From: Alloprevotella sp.
GTDB lineage: Bacteria > Bacteroidota > Bacteroidia > Bacteroidales > Bacteroidaceae
Assembly (NCBI GenBank): GCA_017477205.1
Contig: JAFUXE010000029.1
Location: 62,001-126,000, forward strand
DNA: 64,000 nucleotides
Direction: 5' to 3'
The notes beneath the pieces are model-generated. The model was not told the origin of the DNA and made no database searches. It saw nothing but the letters and a program-made list of their open reading frames with translations. Shown here piece by piece: positions 1-7,769 of this stretch. Position 1 is the first letter of the stretch. Each line of letters starts with the position of its first letter. A program made the position numbers and the translations under genes.

Positions 1-1885
1 AGAGCACGCGCTTTCCCTTCAGGCTGAGCGTGCGGGCGAGGTTCGACGTGATAAACGTCTTACCGGAAACCGGGTTGAAGCTCGTCACCATGACAACCTT
101 CTTGCGGTCTTCGCCCTCTCCGAGTACGAAGTCGAGCTTCGTGCGGACGAGGCGGAAGCTTTCGTTCACCATGTCGCGTTTGCCGGCCTGGATGACAATC
201 TTCCTCTTCTGCTTCTCCTTGCGCTGCCACCAGTGGCGCTTGCGCTGCGTGGTAGGAATCTCGCCAAGTAGTGGTGCGGCCATGCCGTCGAGGTCCTTGC
301 GTCCGCGTACGGTCTTGTTGAGGTATTCGCGGAGGTAGATGATACCGGCGGGGATGGCGAGACCGATCAACAGGGCAACGAGCAGAATCATGCGCCGCTT
401 CGGCTCCGTGGGTGCGGAACCGCCGATGGGCGGCTGGATGATGCGCGTGTTCCATGCCGTGTAGGCCTTGGAGAGTTCGTTCTCCTCACGCTTCTGCAGC
501 AGGTAGATGTAGAGGGATTCCTTTACCTTCTGCTGACGCTCTACGGCAAGCAGCTGGCGTGCCTGGCGTGGGTTGGCGGCAATCTTCTGGTTCGTTTCGC
601 CTTCGCTTCTCTCCAGGTTGGCGAGCTGTGTCTTCAGCTGTGCAATGATGTTGCTGAGGGACCGGAGGATGGCACTGCGCTGTTCGCGGAGCTGCTCGTT
701 GATGTTCTGCACCAGGGGAGAGCTCTCGGAACTGTTCGCAAGGAGTTCGTTGCGGCGCAGCGTGTTCTGGTTGTAGGCCTGGATGAGGCTTTCCGTTCCT
801 CCGGCGTTCTGCAACGTATTGGAGGGCAGCAGGTGGCCGAGTTCCGAATTGTTGCGCATGTGCTGCTCAAGATACTGAGCCATCGAAATCTGGTTGTTCA
901 GGTTCAGAATCTCGTTATAGTTCTGGGAACTGCGGTTCATGATGAGACCTCCGGCTGCCGTCACGTCGGGCAGGAGGTTCTGGCTCTTGTAGTCGGAGAT
1001 GTCGCGATCCACGTCGCCCAGTTCCTGCGCCAGCGTATTGAGGCGCTCGGTGATGAAGTTGGACGTACTCTCCGCCATGCGGTTCTTGTCCTTGAGCCAG
1101 TTTTCGTTATAGACGTCAATGAGCTCAAGTAGGATGTCGTTCGCACGTGCGGGCACCTCGTCTTGCAATGTGAGGGCGAGGATGGAACTCTCTTTTTCGG
1201 ATAGTGCAACGGAAAGACGGTTGGAGTAGATAGTGCCTGCAACGGAGACGGGAATCTTTGATACCTTGATCTCGTTACCGTACCAGGTGTCGCCGTAGGC
1301 TTCGGTGGGCGTGATACAAATCGTGCCGAAGGGAGTGCGTACGTTCTGTCCCAGCGTGATGTCCATGCTCTTGCCTGTTTCCTCATCGGCAATCATGATG
1401 TCGCTGAGGTGAGCCTTCTTGTTCTTGCCCAGCGTCAGGGTGAAGCTGAAGCTCTGTCCGTCCTCAATGTCGCTGCCCAGCGTCATCTTGACGGGAGCGT
1501 CGTGGTAGAGCGGATGCTCGTAGAGGCGCTGCGGCACCGTCATCTGCACGTCAAGGTGGAGTCGCTGGGCCACTTCCTGCATCAGGATGGGCGCAGAGAT
1601 GGTCTGCACTTCGTTGACGATGTTGGAGCGTCCGCTGATGAGACCGAGGTCTGCAAATTCCTGTATCGTGGACGTGTTCTTCCCGTTCTGCTCGTCCTTG
1701 ATGAGCAGGGATGTGGTTCGCGTGTAGATGGGGGTTGTGGTGAGAATCTTGAATACGGCCCCACTGAGCGCAATGATTACGGCCAGGAGGAACCAGTACC
1801 ATTTTGACAGCATCAGTAGCAGGAGTTCTTCGATGTTAAAGTTCGCCTGTTCCTGCTCTCTTGCGTTTAGTTCTTCGTTTGTCAT
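1..1885 (-). CDS. Wzc-like polysaccharide co-polymerase / BY-kinase (3' truncated by window edge)
   Basis: Inner-membrane chain-length regulator with a C-terminal bacterial tyrosine-kinase domain, acting in capsule or exopolysaccharide export. The frame is open from the ATG at 1885 to the window edge, about 628 residues. A Wzz-type N-terminus has a membrane segment near residues 28-50 (WYWFLLAVIIALSG). A long coiled-coil periplasmic region follows (ERLNTLAQELGDVDRDISDYK, then the GNVR-like ERSEGETNQKIAANPRQA). A second membrane segment (ILLVALLIGLAIPAGIIYL) precedes the kinase Walker A, SFNPVSGKTF, at about residue 605. The tyrosine-rich tail lies outside the window. A TATCTTTG -7 element sits at 1912-1919 on the minus strand. 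No glycosyltransferases are visible, so the polysaccharide is unknown. The family call is firm and the kinase activity is inferred. Confidence 0.9.
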   Translation of the reverse strand, partial: MTNEELNAREQEQANFNIEELLLLMLSKWYWFLLAVIIALSGAVFKILTTTPIYTRTTSLLIKDEQNGKNTSTIQEFADLGLISGRSNIVNEVQTISAPILMQEVAQRLHLDVQMTVPQRLYEHPLYHDAPVKMTLGSDIEDGQSFSFTLTLGKNKKAHLSDIMIADEETGKSMDITLGQNVRTPFGTICITPTEAYGDTWYGNEIKVSKIPVSVAGTIYSNRLSVALSEKESSILALTLQDEVPARANDILLELIDVYNENWLKDKNRMAESTSNFITERLNTLAQELGDVDRDISDYKSQNLLPDVTAAGGLIMNRSSQNYNEILNLNNQISMAQYLEQHMRNNSELGHLLPSNTLQNAGGTESLIQAYNQNTLRRNELLANSSESSPLVQNINEQLREQRSAILRSLSNIIAQLKTQLANLERSEGETNQKIAANPRQARQLLAVERQQKVKESLYIYLLQKREENELSKAYTAWNTRIIQPPIGGSAPTEPKRRMILLVALLIGLAIPAGIIYLREYLNKTVRGRKDLDGMAAPLLGEIPTTQRKRHWWQRKEKQKRKIVIQAGKRDMVNESFRLVRTKLDFVLGEGEDRKKVVMVTSFNPVSGKTFITSNLARTLSLKGKRVL

Positions 1886-1911
1886 GTTGGAATTGTTCTG
1901 TTTTTGGGGGG

Positions 1912-1919
1912 CAAAGATA
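1912..1919 (-). promoter_or_regulatory. -7 element (TATCTTTG) ahead of the Wzc-like gene
   Basis: An exact TAnnTTTG match lies 27 bases before the start codon. No TTG is seen at the expected upstream distance, so only half of the promoter is supported. Confidence 0.45.
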
Positions 1920-2008
1920 GGAAATCGTTTCCATATTGTCCTCCTTCGCGCGCAGGAAATTTTAATTGTGCGCGCAAGTTGTCAACTCAGCTTACCTTTT
2001 TGCGGCTT

Positions 2009-3925
2009 TCATCGCACGCTGAGATTGCGCACGGTGCTCTCAAAGGCTCCCGTCAGCTGTAGCGGGAAGCGTAGGGTGGGGACGTCTGCCATCTTGCCTT
2101 TCGTGTCGGGCATCTCCACCCAGTGGCGGCGCAGTTCGCTCTGCAGCTTGCCGTCCACGAGGAGGCGCGTGCTTTCGTTATCGCCTTCCACCGTGAGGCG
2201 CACGGTGCCTTCTGCGGGCAGGGTGTAGTCGAAGCGGTAGAGGTATCCGTCGCGCTCAAATGCCACGCGTCCCTCGTCTGGGTCGCAGAGGTAGAAGTGC
2301 GCGTCGAGGTCTTCCGTCAGTATCGTGCCTGGAACTTCAGGCTTGCAGTCGATGGTGAAGGACACGCTGTAAGGGTAGCCTGCGCTCTGCGGAGCGTCCG
2401 GTCCCAGCTCGCTGTCCGGTTCAAGCGTCTCCAAGAAGAAGGGGCGGTGCCTGCGTCCCAGCAGATCCACGCCGGGGGCTTCGGAGAGGCTCGTGCGCAG
2501 CGAGTCGAAGGCGGCGTAGGGCAGGGTGGTGGCGGCTCCTGCCCACATCTTCTGGGACAAAGTCTGCAAGGCCGGGAAGAGGCGGTGGTGGATATCGGCT
2601 GTGGAGATGCCATTGCCGGGGTGGTCGTTCCATACGGCGAACATGCCGCCGCGCACCTGTGGGTCGCTCTCTTCAAACTGTACTTTCCCGAAGTTTGCGG
2701 GCGTCCAGTTCTCATAGAGGTGCTGGCAGTTCAGGTAGTCGTAGTAGTAGCCCGCGGCAGGAACGATATATACGAGGCCGTCGGGGATGCTGACGAGGTC
2801 GTAGCCCAAGTCGTGCATTTCCTGTGGGTTGGCATAGTCGTTGCTCCAGCAGTACATCAGGACGCCTTCCGTTCTCACGGGTGTCTCTCCCTTGGCGTGT
2901 GTCAGCGAGCCCCAGCATGCGGGCGTCTTTCCGCGTTCCTGAACGAAGCCCAGGTAGCGGTCCGTCATTGCCCGGAAGGCTTCCACGACTTCCTGCTTGC
3001 GGTTGTTGTATTCGTCCGTTCCGATGTGGACGTAGCGTCCCGTGAAGACGGGATCCTCGTCGTTGATGTATTCCGAGAGGAGGCTGTCAAGGAACGTGTA
3101 GGTGTTGGGATGGAAGAGGTCAAGGTGGTCCTTGCCGTAGTCCTTGGATGCTATCTCCGGACGGATGCGGGAGAAGCAGAGGCTGTGGGCGGGGAAGTCT
3201 ATCTCGGGGATAATCTCCACGCAGTGCTGGCGGGCAAATTCCTGAAGCTGTTGGAACTCCAGCTTCGTGTAGAAACCGTCGGTGGCCGTCAGCTCAGGGA
3301 AAAGGTCGCTCTCAAGGCGGAAGGCGGCATAGGTCTGGTCCCAGTCATCGTGGAAGTATTTGGGGAATCCGTTGTCGTTCAGGTGGATGTGAAGTGTGTT
3401 GAGCTTCGCGTAGCTCATACAGCGAATGAGGTCTTCCAGATAGTGGAGGGGAATGAACTTCCGTCCGCAGTCCATCATGACGCCACGCATCGCGTAGGCC
3501 GGTGCATCCTCAATGTTTCCGCAGGGCAGGCTGTGCCGGGGCGCACGCTCGGCAATTTGCAGCAGTGTGCGCGTGGCCCAGTACATGCCGACGGGCGTTG
3601 CGGCGTAGAGCTTTGTCTGTGCGGGCGCGATTTCTATGCGGTAGGCCTCTTCTGCGAGGCTCTTGTCAAGAATCATGGTGATGTCGCCCTTCCTTGCCTT
3701 GCCTTTCTTGTGGCTCAGGGATTGTCCGAAGAGGGTCTGGTAGTCCTGACAGAATTGCACGGCCGCATTCTGGAAGGCTGCATCGCGGAAGCTGACGCGC
3801 TGCGGCGTGAAAGCTTCTCCGTCTGTTGCTTCCCATCCGCGTGTCTCGGGAATGGTGAAGGGCTTTTGTGCGGTGGCACTGAGCGTGGCGATGGCGAGGA
3901 GCGCCGTGAGGATTGCGTGTCTCAT
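2009..3925 (-). CDS. GH20 beta-N-acetylhexosaminidase, exported
   Basis: Predicted exo-acting hexosaminidase that releases terminal GlcNAc/GalNAc from glycans in the periplasm or at the surface, 638 residues. A signal peptide covers residues 1-19 (ending ATLSATA). A GH20 N-terminal alpha/beta domain spans roughly 25-140. The catalytic TIM barrel begins at AYAMRGVMMDCGRKF. The family acid/base pair is intact as HIGTDE (D304, E305). Downstream, WGSL and the AVWND segment fit the substrate-binding loops. The last 140 residues are a beta-rich accessory domain resembling LamG. The gene lies just beyond the EF-G2 terminator and before the Wzc-like gene, with no sugar-uptake genes beside it, so it looks like a stand-alone glycan scavenger. 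Linkage specificity cannot be read from the sequence. Confidence 0.92.
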   Translation of the reverse strand: MRHAILTALLAIATLSATAQKPFTIPETRGWEATDGEAFTPQRVSFRDAAFQNAAVQFCQDYQTLFGQSLSHKKGKARKGDITMILDKSLAEEAYRIEIAPAQTKLYAATPVGMYWATRTLLQIAERAPRHSLPCGNIEDAPAYAMRGVMMDCGRKFIPLHYLEDLIRCMSYAKLNTLHIHLNDNGFPKYFHDDWDQTYAAFRLESDLFPELTATDGFYTKLEFQQLQEFARQHCVEIIPEIDFPAHSLCFSRIRPEIASKDYGKDHLDLFHPNTYTFLDSLLSEYINDEDPVFTGRYVHIGTDEYNNRKQEVVEAFRAMTDRYLGFVQERGKTPACWGSLTHAKGETPVRTEGVLMYCWSNDYANPQEMHDLGYDLVSIPDGLVYIVPAAGYYYDYLNCQHLYENWTPANFGKVQFEESDPQVRGGMFAVWNDHPGNGISTADIHHRLFPALQTLSQKMWAGAATTLPYAAFDSLRTSLSEAPGVDLLGRRHRPFFLETLEPDSELGPDAPQSAGYPYSVSFTIDCKPEVPGTILTEDLDAHFYLCDPDEGRVAFERDGYLYRFDYTLPAEGTVRLTVEGDNESTRLLVDGKLQSELRRHWVEMPDTKGKMADVPTLRFPLQLTGAFESTVRNLSVR

Positions 3926-3933
3926 GATGGATG

Positions 3934-3980
3934 AAAAATATGTGGGCGCAAGGCGCTTTTGTGCGTCCCTGCGCCCACGT
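3934..3980 (-). terminator. Intrinsic terminator of the EF-G2 gene
   Basis: Inverted repeat GTGGGCGCA (3942-3950) / TGCGCCCAC (3970-3978), followed on the minus strand by an A/T tract containing TTTTT. It starts 30 bases past the EF-G2 stop and ends just before the hexosaminidase start. Confidence 0.7.
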
Positions 3981-4009
3981 GGTTAAGGAAAAATGATGTC
4001 GTGGGGATG

Positions 4010-6166
4010 TTATTCCTCCTCCTGCTGCTTTGCGAAGTCCTCGATGAGCTTCTTCTGCACATCGGTGGGAACGAGCTCGTAGCTGGAGAACGTCATCTTG
4101 AACGAAGCGCGTCCGCCCGTGAGGCTGGAAAGCGTGGTGCTGTAGCTGGCCAGTTCCTTGAGGGGCACTTTGGCCTTGAGAAGCTGGAAGCTGCCTTCGC
4201 TGTCCATACCCATGATCATGCCGCGGCGGTTCTGCAGGTCGCTCATCACGTCGCCCATAGCGTCGGCGGGCGTGAAGACCTCAACGTCGTAGATGGGTTC
4301 AAGCACCTTCGGACCTGCGTTGCGGAAAGCCTCGCTGAAGGCGTTGCGGCCGGCAAGCGTGAAGGATATTTCGTTACTGTCAACCGGGTGCATCTTACCG
4401 TCATAGACGACAACGCGGACGTCGCGGGCATAGCTGCCGGTGAGCGGACCCTGTTCCATGCGGCTCATGATACCCTTCAGGATGGCAGGCATGAAGCGTG
4501 CGTCAATGGCACCGCCCACAACGCTGTTGATGAAGATGAGCTTTCCGCCCCATTCCAGGGGTATTTCTTCCTTGCCCTTCTGGTTCACGCGGATTTCCTG
4601 GCCGCCGAAGTTGTAAACCGTCGGGTCGGGCTGTCCGTCCTGATAGGGTTCCACGATGAGGTGGACCTCACCGAACTGGCCTGCACCTCCCGACTGCTTC
4701 TTGTGACGGTAGTCGGCGCGTGCAGCCTTGGTGATGGTCTCGCGGTAAGGAATCTTCTGCTCAATAAATTCAACGGGCAGCTTCTCGTTGTTTTCGAGGC
4801 GCCATTTGAGGGTGCGCAGGTGGAATTCGCCCTGGCCCTTGATGAGCGTCTGGCGCAGTTCCTTGCTCATTTCTACAACCCATGTGGGGTCTTCCTGACG
4901 CATGCGCTGTACGGCCTGCATCATCTTTTCCGTGTCGCTCTCGTTGACGGCCTTGATGGCGCGGATGTATTTGGGCTCGGGGAATTTGATGAAGTCGAAC
5001 TTGTTGTCGGCACCTGCAGCGTTGAGCGTATTACCGGTGCGGACGTCCTTCAGCTTCACGGTGCAGCCGATGTCACCAGCCACAAGCTTTTCAACCTTCT
5101 CGCGCTGTGCGCCGGAGCATACAAAGAGCTGTCCGATGCGCTCCTTGGAGCCGCGGTCGGCGTTGGTCAGGTCGTCGCCTTCCGATACCGTGCCGCTCAT
5201 CACCTTGAAGTACTGCACATCACCGATGTGGGGTTCAACACCCGTCTTGAAGAAGAAGATGCTGGTGGGAGCGCTGGCGTCAAGCTTCACTTCCTGCCCG
5301 GCTGTGTTCTGAACGGCAGGCATGTCGTCAACAAACGGAACCACATTGCCCAGGAACTCCATCAGGCGGTTTACGCCCATGTCTTTGTAGGCGCAGACGC
5401 AGAAGATGGGGAACACGCTGCGTGTCACCATGCCCTTGCGGATGCCTTCTCGCATTTCGTCCTCGGTCAGCTGTTCCGTTTCAAAGAATTTCTCCATCAG
5501 GGCCTCGTCGTTCTCGGCAGCAGCCTCAACGAGGGCGTGGTGCATTTCCATGGCGCGATCCATTTCCTCGGCGGGAATGTCCTCAACGGTTGCTTTGCCG
5601 CCATCGGGACCCCAGGTGAGTTTCTTCATCAGGATAACGTCGATGATAGAGTTGAAGTCGGGACCGGTCTTGACGGGGTACTGCACGGGAACGGCCTTCG
5701 TGCCAAACTGCGACTGGATCTGCTCAACAACGTTGTTGAAGTCGCACTGTTCGGCATCGAGCTGGTTGACGAGGAAGATGACGGGCTTCTGGAGCTGTTC
5801 CGTATAGCGGAAGTGGTTCTGTGTTCCCGTTTCGGGTCCTTGCTGGCCGTTGATAAGCAGGATGGTGGTGTCCGTCACGCTCATGGCTGTGAGGGCGGCT
5901 CCCACAAAGTCGTCACTACCCGGGCAGTCAATGATGTTGAGCTTTTTGCCGTTGGCCTCAACATGGAAAACGGTGGAGAACACCGAGTAGCCATAGTCCT
6001 GCTCCACGGGGAAGTAGTCGGAGACAGTGTTTTTCTGAGAGATGCGGCCACGGCGTTTAATCTGGCCGCTTTCAAAGAGCAAGGCTTCGGTGAGCGTGGT
6101 TTTTCCGGCACCGTCGTTGCCGAGTAGGGCGATGTTCTTGATGCCGTGAGAATCGTAAACTTTCAT
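4010..6166 (-). CDS. EF-G2-type translation elongation factor paralog
   Basis: 718-residue EF-G family protein with all five domains, matching the divergent second EF-G of Bacteroidetes rather than housekeeping FusA. G1 is GNDGAGKTT (16-24), not AHVDAGKTT. G3 is DCPGSDDF (80-87), so the catalytic histidine of DTPGH is serine (S84). G4 is NQLD (134-137), not NKMD. The switch region reads DYGYSV where canonical EF-G has RGITI. Domain IV/V motifs are retained (GGAIDARFMPAILKGI, MDSEGSFQ). The B. thetaiotaomicron counterpart is known to promote translocation without GTP hydrolysis and to matter during carbon starvation. The residue changes here fit that, but loss of GTPase activity is inferred. 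The gene is monocistronic, with its own promoter (6271-6301) and terminator. Confidence 0.9.
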   Translation of the reverse strand: MKVYDSHGIKNIALLGNDGAGKTTLTEALLFESGQIKRRGRISQKNTVSDYFPVEQDYGYSVFSTVFHVEANGKKLNIIDCPGSDDFVGAALTAMSVTDTTILLINGQQGPETGTQNHFRYTEQLQKPVIFLVNQLDAEQCDFNNVVEQIQSQFGTKAVPVQYPVKTGPDFNSIIDVILMKKLTWGPDGGKATVEDIPAEEMDRAMEMHHALVEAAAENDEALMEKFFETEQLTEDEMREGIRKGMVTRSVFPIFCVCAYKDMGVNRLMEFLGNVVPFVDDMPAVQNTAGQEVKLDASAPTSIFFFKTGVEPHIGDVQYFKVMSGTVSEGDDLTNADRGSKERIGQLFVCSGAQREKVEKLVAGDIGCTVKLKDVRTGNTLNAAGADNKFDFIKFPEPKYIRAIKAVNESDTEKMMQAVQRMRQEDPTWVVEMSKELRQTLIKGQGEFHLRTLKWRLENNEKLPVEFIEQKIPYRETITKAARADYRHKKQSGGAGQFGEVHLIVEPYQDGQPDPTVYNFGGQEIRVNQKGKEEIPLEWGGKLIFINSVVGGAIDARFMPAILKGIMSRMEQGPLTGSYARDVRVVVYDGKMHPVDSNEISFTLAGRNAFSEAFRNAGPKVLEPIYDVEVFTPADAMGDVMSDLQNRRGMIMGMDSEGSFQLLKAKVPLKELASYSTTLSSLTGGRASFKMTFSSYELVPTDVQKKLIEDFAKQQEEE

Positions 6167-6270
6167 GGTTTTGATAAGGTATTTAAAGATTGGTTTCTTG
6201 TTTCGTTATGCCACCTTTGTGCGTGGCTTTTGCGTTTTGAAATGATTGCTTTGTTTGAAGTACGTTGCCG

Positions 6271-6301
6271 CAAAAATAGGAAAAGCGTTAGGAATGAACA
6301 A
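6271..6301 (-). promoter_or_regulatory. Promoter of the EF-G2 gene (TTG-N20-TATTTTTG)
   Basis: On the minus strand TTG (6299-6301) is separated by exactly 20 bases from TATTTTTG (6271-6278), a full match to the Bacteroidetes -33/-7 consensus. Transcription would begin near 6264, giving a leader of about 100 bases. Confidence 0.7.
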
Positions 6302-6420
6302 GACTGCGTGTTAGTTTTTTTTTATGCCCCCTTGTTTCCTTCCCTCAAGGCGAAAATCCTTGTTGTTTGTTTCTTGCTGTATATCAACATATTGTAAATA
6401 ATGCGCAATGGGCAAAATAA

Positions 6421-6558
6421 GGTGTGCGCACACCTCTGTTTGAGGTAAGCGCAAAGCTCGAGTCAAGGTAAGCGCAAAGCTCGAGTCAAGGTAAGCGCAC
6501 ACCTCAAGTCAAGGTGTGCGCACACCTCAGAAAGAGATGTCCGCAAAGCTCGGAACCG
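6421..6558. repeat. Array of six 23-bp units between two divergent promoters
   Basis: Six contiguous 23-bp units begin at 6421, 6444, 6467, 6490, 6513 and 6536. Units 2 and 3 are identical, units 1 and 5 carry the perfect palindrome GGTGTGCGCACACC, and unit 6 is degenerate. The constant core is GCGCA. The array lies between the EF-G2 promoter and the presumed moxR promoter. The rest of the 569-base gap (6167-6735) holds no gene I can support. Confidence 0.9.
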
Positions 6559-6635
6559 CGTGCCCAATGTCCGGAAAAAAGTGCGGCTTTATTCTTTTTA
6601 ACCCTCGTTTAACGGATGTTTTGAATCTTTCATGC

Positions 6636-6643
6636 TACCTTTG
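6636..6643 (+). promoter_or_regulatory. Probable -7 element (TACCTTTG) of the bat operon
   Basis: Exact TAnnTTTG match 93 bases upstream of moxR. No TTG at 19-22 bases upstream, so support is partial. Confidence 0.45.
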
Positions 6644-6735
6644 CGCCTCGAAATCGCACGCCTGCGCTCATGCGGAGCGCATAGGGGTGCGTACCATATA
6701 AAGAAATAATAAACCACTCAAAAAGCTATAACGCT

Positions 6736-7734
6736 ATGAATCAAACTCCTGATATTCGTCAGCTCAACGAGCGCATCATAGAGGAGAGTCGTTTCCTGAC
6801 GCTTCTGCGCGACGGCATGCAACAGACCATCGTGGGGCAGCGTCACCTTGTGGATGCCCTCTTCATCGGCCTCCTGGCCGACGGCCATGTGCTGCTGGAA
6901 GGTCTTCCCGGCCTTGCCAAGACGCTTGCCATCAAGACGCTCGCACAACTGTGCGACGCGCAGTTCTCGCGCATACAGTTCACGCCCGACCTCCTGCCCG
7001 CCGACCTTCTCGGCACGCTCATCTATAGCCAGCGTACGGAACAGTTCACGACGCGCCGCGGCCCCGTTTTTGCCAACTTCGTGCTGGCGGACGAGATAAA
7101 CCGTGCGCCTGCGAAGGTGCAGAGTGCACTTCTCGAAGCCATGCAGGAGCGCCAGGTGACGCTGGGCGACGAAACCTATGCCCTGCCGCGCCCCTTCCTC
7201 GTGCTGGCCACGCAAAACCCCATTGAGCAGGAGGGCACCTACACCCTGCCCGAGGCGCAGTCCGACCGCTTCATGCTGAAAGTACGCGTGGACTATCCCA
7301 GCCTTGCCGAGGAGAAGTCCATCGTGCGTGCTCATCTCAGCGGCGACATCCATCAGCAGCCCCGTCCCCTCGTGACGACGGACACCATCCTGCGTGCCCG
7401 TGAGGCCGTCGCCGACGTGTACCTTGACGAGCGCATCATGCAGTACATCGCCGACATCGTCTTCGCTACCCGTCAGCCTGAGAACTACCGCCTGCCTGAC
7501 GTGCGCCCCTACGTGCAGTACGGGGCCTCACCCCGTGCCAGCATAAGCCTCGCACTTGCCGCCCGCGCCATGGCCTTCCTGCGCCAGCGCGGCTACGTCA
7601 TCCCCGAGGACGTGCGCGAGGTGGCTCCCGACGTGCTGCGCCACCGCATAGGTCTTACTTACGAAGCCGAGGCCGGCGACGTCACCTCCGACCAGCTCAT
7701 CACGGAAATCCTGAACAAAGTAGAAGTGCCTTGA
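6736..7734 (+). CDS. moxR: MoxR-family AAA+ ATPase, first gene of the bat operon
   Basis: 332-residue MoxR ATPase, a chaperone-like AAA+ protein that works with von Willebrand A (VWA) partners on metal insertion or protein assembly. Walker A is GLPGLAKT (56-63), Walker B is VLADE ending at 119-120, followed by INRAPAKVQSALLEAMQE and the sensor ATQNP, all typical. The C-terminal lid domain is complete (QYGASPRASISLALAARAMA). It opens a same-strand run of DUF58, BatA, BatB, BatC, BatD and BatE genes, and its TGA overlaps a possible TTG start of the next gene, which indicates translational coupling. In Bacteroides fragilis this operon was linked to aerotolerance. The molecular role remains uncertain. 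Confidence 0.94.
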   Translation: MNQTPDIRQLNERIIEESRFLTLLRDGMQQTIVGQRHLVDALFIGLLADGHVLLEGLPGLAKTLAIKTLAQLCDAQFSRIQFTPDLLPADLLGTLIYSQRTEQFTTRRGPVFANFVLADEINRAPAKVQSALLEAMQERQVTLGDETYALPRPFLVLATQNPIEQEGTYTLPEAQSDRFMLKVRVDYPSLAEEKSIVRAHLSGDIHQQPRPLVTTDTILRAREAVADVYLDERIMQYIADIVFATRQPENYRLPDVRPYVQYGASPRASISLALAARAMAFLRQRGYVIPEDVREVAPDVLRHRIGLTYEAEAGDVTSDQLITEILNKVEVP

Positions 7735-7769
7735 AGCCCCTTGCAAACATAGCGGACACGGAAGCCGCC

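Noticed and set aside
2123..3934. 603-codon plus-strand open frame opposite the GH20 gene
   Set aside because: Mirror frame caused by high G+C at third positions; no family motif, while the minus frame has a complete GH20 active site.
3959..6127. 722-codon plus-strand open frame opposite EF-G2
   Set aside because: Antisense shadow of a conserved translation factor; composition is unlike any protein family.
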